DNA of 9,033 nt, from assembly GCA_017613855.1 (NCBI GenBank), contig JAGACY010000351.1, positions 1 to 9,033 on the forward strand, read 5' to 3'. The notes beneath the pieces were generated by a model, which worked only from the letters and a program-made list of their open reading frames with translations, searched no databases and was not told the DNA's origin. Origin of the DNA: Pseudomonadota bacterium (GTDB lineage Bacteria > Myxococcota > Bradymonadia > UBA4248). Shown piece after piece: positions 7,259 through 9,033 of this stretch. Made by a program: the position numbers and the translations under genes. How positions within the stretch are numbered: the first letter of the stretch is position 1; every line of letters starts with the position of its first letter.

Positions 7259-7370
7259 CCGCCCGGCGTATCGCAGATAGACGGGCGGTTTGAGGCCGTA
7301 TTGCCGCAGGCGATAGGCCGAAACGCAGGGCATAGCGAACCGGTAGAGACGTGTCGTGACACGTCTCTAC
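7259..7370. repeat. Structured palindromic block with a 28-bp palindrome
   Basis: Three hairpins lie in a row. CCGCCCG (7259-7265) pairs with CGGGCGG (7282-7288). ATTGCC (7300-7305) pairs with GGCGAT (7309-7314), flanked by GGCC on both sides. Then GTAGAGACGTGTC (7343-7355) pairs perfectly with GACACGTCTCTAC (7358-7370) around a 2-nt centre. I recall GTAGAGAC...GTCTCTAC palindromes as dispersed repeats in many bacterial genomes. The block is GC-rich compared with the adjoining 6947-7140. The open frames on both strands here look like by-products of the palindrome rather than genes. Confidence 0.65.
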
Positions 7371-7654
7371 GGCGAGCAAGCCCGCGCCCCAAAAACACCC
7401 TAAAAATCCGCCATATCATCTTGACTTTAAGGCGCAAATCAGATAGCAAAGCGCCCGCCTAAAGAAAGATTTCGATGGGCAATTTGGATGGGTTTTGCGG
7501 ATAATAAGTGGGGAATCGGTCAGTGCCGAATACGTGTTCACATATCAGCTGCATGTCGCCAAATAACTGTTTTTTGACCGAATGCAACGAACACGAAGAG
7601 CTTTCAACCTGATAAGGGGAGAAGGCTTTTTTTCTGCCCGGTTTTTGACAGAAA

Positions 7655-7665
7655 TCGGTTACCGA
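7655..7665. promoter_or_regulatory. Palindrome TCGGTTACCGA before nuoE-like gene
   Basis: A perfect 11-bp palindrome with a single central base, 5 bp downstream of TTGACA (7645-7650). It could be an operator half-pair for a redox or metabolic regulator. It does not match the Rex consensus TTGTGAA-N4-TTCACAA. Confidence 0.3.
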
Positions 7666-7700
7666 AACGCCGCAATTATCTGAATCATTTATAGAGAGGC

Positions 7701-7715
7701 TCGCAGAATCTGCGA
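7701..7715. promoter_or_regulatory. Palindrome TCGCAG-AAT-CTGCGA in the nuoE-like leader
   Basis: A perfect 6-bp inverted repeat around a 3-bp spacer, 15 bp before the AGGAG ribosome-binding site and 6 bp after the TTATAG at 7689-7694. The position suits a repressor site or a small leader hairpin. The regulator is unknown. Confidence 0.35.
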
Positions 7716-7741
7716 ATAACGTACTGCAAAAGGAGAAGGAA

Positions 7742-8215
7742 ATGCAGGAAAACATGGATACCGCCGCACGCGTCAATGCCATCATCGATCGCGTCGGTCG
7801 CAGCCCGGAAAAACTCGTTCCAGTGCTTGAGGCGGCACAGGATGAGTTCAATTATCTGCCTGAAGATGTCATGATGCTCGTGGCCGAAGGTCTCGGCGTT
7901 TCGCCGGCCAAGGTTTATGGCGTCGCCACATTCTATGCCTATTTTTCGCTCGAGCGCAAAGGCAAGCACGTCATTCGCTGCTGCGATGGTACAGCATGCC
8001 ACGTCAAGGGTTCGATGGGCGTGATGAAAGCTATCCGCGATGAGCTCGGTCTCAAGGATGGCGAGAAGACGACAAAAGACGGCAAATTCTCGATCGAGAC
8101 AGTGTATTGCCTTGGTGCATGCGGTCTTGCCCCCGTCGTTTTCGTTGGTGACAAAGTCCATGGTCAGTCCACACCCAAAACGGCAGTGGAATTCATCAAA
8201 AGCATTGACGATTAA
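7742..8215 (+). CDS. nuoE: NuoE/HndA-type [2Fe-2S] subunit of an NAD(P)H-linked oxidoreductase
   Basis: A 157-residue protein of the 24-kDa (NuoE) family, close to full family length. An N-terminal helical part (about 1-65, with VLEAAQDEFNYLPEDVMMLVAEGLGVSPAKVYGVATFY, here RV-to-FYAYF) is followed by a thioredoxin-like fold. The expected cluster ligands are C81 and C86 (CDGTACHVKG) and C123 and C127 (CLGACGLAPV). C80 is an extra neighbouring Cys. The subunit passes electrons between the flavoprotein next door and other Fe-S centres. The ATG at 7742 has AGGAG six bases upstream. The next gene starts 12 bp after the stop, so the two form an operon. The family covers complex I, NADP-reducing and bifurcating hydrogenases, and NAD-linked formate dehydrogenases. 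The neighbour's architecture favours the soluble hydrogenase group (HndA/HydC/HymA). Confidence 0.9.
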   Translation: MQENMDTAARVNAIIDRVGRSPEKLVPVLEAAQDEFNYLPEDVMMLVAEGLGVSPAKVYGVATFYAYFSLERKGKHVIRCCDGTACHVKGSMGVMKAIRDELGLKDGEKTTKDGKFSIETVYCLGACGLAPVVFVGDKVHGQSTPKTAVEFIKSIDD

Positions 8216-8227
8216 CAGGAGTGACTC

Positions 8228-9033
8228 ATGACAGATAAAGCCAAAACCCTTGAGATGATCGCCGAGGCCTATCGTACACAGGCCGCTAAAATCGATCGCC
8301 GCGTCGTCGTATGTTTAGATACCGGCTGCATTGCCAATGGCAGCCAGGAAGTGCTCAACGCCTTTACCGAAAAATGCAAGGCAGCGAAACTGAACGTCGT
8401 CGTCGAAATCAGCGAAGATATGCCCATCACCGCTGGTGTTCAGACCGTTTATACATTTGGTTCGGGCTGCAAAGGCTTCTGCCAGCAGGGACCATTGGTC
8501 ACCATCGAACCCGACGGCATCCTCTACACACACGTCAAAGCAGACGATGTCGATGAGATCATCAGCGAAACCCTCATCAATCACAAAGTGGTTGAACGCC
8601 TTCTCTATAAAGATCCTGTTACCGGCGCACGCCTTTCCAAACAGGAAGACATTCCTTTCTATAAACACCAGGTCCGCAAAGTTATCGGCGAATGCGGTGA
8701 AATCGAGCCTCTGTGCATCGAAGAATACATTGCCCATGGTGGTTATGTTCAGGCACGCCGCGCCTATCTCGAAATGGCACCCAAAGAAATCTGCGAACTC
8801 GTGCTCGCATCCGGTCTTCGCGGCCGCGGCGGCGGCGGTTTCCCCACCGGCCGCAAATGGCTCGCTTGCCTCGCCGAAAATGGCCCCAAGAAATACGTCA
8901 TCTGCAATGCTGACGAAGGCGATCCCGGTGCATTCATGGATCGTGCCCTGTTGGAAGGCGATCCGCATCGCGTCATCGAAGGTATGATGATCTGCGCCCG
9001 CGCCATCGGTGCTGACGAAGGTTATATGTATGT
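8228..9033 (+). CDS. nuoF: NuoF/HydB-type flavoprotein subunit (partial, runs off the right edge)
   Basis: The first 268 residues are visible and the frame stays open to the window end. Residues about 25-120 are a thioredoxin-like [2Fe-2S] domain with C29 and C34 (CLDTGC) and C81 and C85 (GCKGFCQQGP). The Nuo51 core then begins: the FMN/NADH glycine loop GLRGRGGGGFPTGRKW with G199-G204, and CNADEGDPGAFMDR at C226-R239. In complex I NuoF the glycine loop lies near residue 60-70. Its position near 200 shows the extra N-terminal domain found in HydB, HndC and HymB. The role is NAD(P)H oxidation or reduction at FMN, exchanging electrons with ferredoxin or hydrogenase partners in the cytoplasm. 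AGGAG (8217-8221) lies six bases before the ATG. An [FeFe]-hydrogenase or NuoG-like gene is expected just downstream but is outside the window. The alternative is an NAD-linked formate dehydrogenase or similar complex. Confidence 0.92.
   Translation, partial: MTDKAKTLEMIAEAYRTQAAKIDRRVVVCLDTGCIANGSQEVLNAFTEKCKAAKLNVVVEISEDMPITAGVQTVYTFGSGCKGFCQQGPLVTIEPDGILYTHVKADDVDEIISETLINHKVVERLLYKDPVTGARLSKQEDIPFYKHQVRKVIGECGEIEPLCIEEYIAHGGYVQARRAYLEMAPKEICELVLASGLRGRGGGGFPTGRKWLACLAENGPKKYVICNADEGDPGAFMDRALLEGDPHRVIEGMMICARAIGADEGYMY

Larger units (their letters stand above)
7371..7741. other. Upstream region of the nuoE-like operon, no gene seen
   Basis: I find no convincing gene in this stretch. A minus-strand open frame (7851-7459) overlaps the nuoE start and has no recognisable protein character. 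A TTGACA (7645-7650) lacks a -10 box at the right distance. TTATAG (7689-7694) could be a -10 but lacks a -35. Two short palindromes (listed separately) lie in the last 90 bp, so the promoter is probably there. The ribosome-binding site is AGGAG at 7731-7735. Confidence 0.5.

Noticed and set aside
7141..7449. Minus-strand open frame of 102 residues across the palindromic block
   Set aside because: Its translation (RDVSRHVST) is created by the 28-bp palindrome, it has no recognisable domain, and the opposite strand is equally open.
7645..7673. TTGACA at 7645-7650 as the -35 of the nuoE-like promoter
   Set aside because: At 16-18 bp downstream the sequence is GC-rich with no TATAAT-like box.
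7459..7851. Minus-strand open frame of 130 residues overlapping the nuoE-like start
   Set aside because: It overlaps the well-supported gene by about 110 bp, is Ser/Phe/Cys-rich without family features, and has no clear ribosome-binding site.
8315..8968. Minus-strand open frame of 217 residues
   Set aside because: It is the antisense of the NuoF-type gene, whose plus-strand translation carries the FMN and Fe-S motifs. High-GC third positions leave the opposite strand open.
1..9033. tRNA or rRNA genes
   Set aside because: I saw no cloverleaf with TTC-A-loop motifs and no rRNA-like conserved segments on either strand; a covariance-model search would be decisive.

Overview
The window is about 9 kb of bacterial DNA, with no viral or plasmid hallmark genes. 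It most resembles a moderate-GC, anaerobic member of the Myxococcota or an allied former deltaproteobacterial lineage. This assignment is an inference. It rests on a very large lipoprotein made of 14 six-cysteine repeats of the CGNG...GE.CD...TC...C..C...C type, on a TPR + PEGA protein with Gly-rich membrane segments, and on a NuoE/HydB-type NADH module typical of anaerobes.

Layout. Positions 1-307 are an AT-rich leader with a GC hairpin at the left edge and two further hairpins directly in front of the first gene. Positions 308-3247 (+) encode a 979-residue cysteine-repeat lipoprotein, followed by a clear intrinsic terminator (3268-3303) and a second strong hairpin (3327-3362). Two genes run on the minus strand towards it: a 725-residue cysteine-rich lipoprotein (6946 to 4769), then, 75 bp downstream, a 409-residue secreted TPR/PEGA/membrane-hairpin protein (4693 to 3464). 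Positions 6947-7741 form a long gap of about 800 bp that I read as non-coding. It holds a 148-bp MITE-like element with 22-bp inverted ends, a structured palindromic block with a 28-bp near-perfect palindrome, and two short palindromes just before the last operon. Positions 7742-8215 (+) encode a NuoE/HndA-type [2Fe-2S] subunit. Twelve bases later the NuoF/HydB-type flavoprotein starts at 8228 and runs off the window.

How the genes fit together. The right end is a core energy module. The NuoF homologue has a roughly 130-150 residue N-terminal thioredoxin-like [2Fe-2S] domain that complex I NuoF lacks, so I expect a soluble NAD(P)H-linked hydrogenase (HydABC/HndABCD type) or a related electron-bifurcating enzyme rather than respiratory complex I. 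The left two thirds is an accessory region of exported proteins: two unrelated cysteine-rich lipoproteins and one membrane-associated TPR/PEGA protein. The two minus-strand genes probably share a transcript. A role at the cell surface (adhesion, matrix or envelope scaffold) is plausible but is not shown by the sequence.
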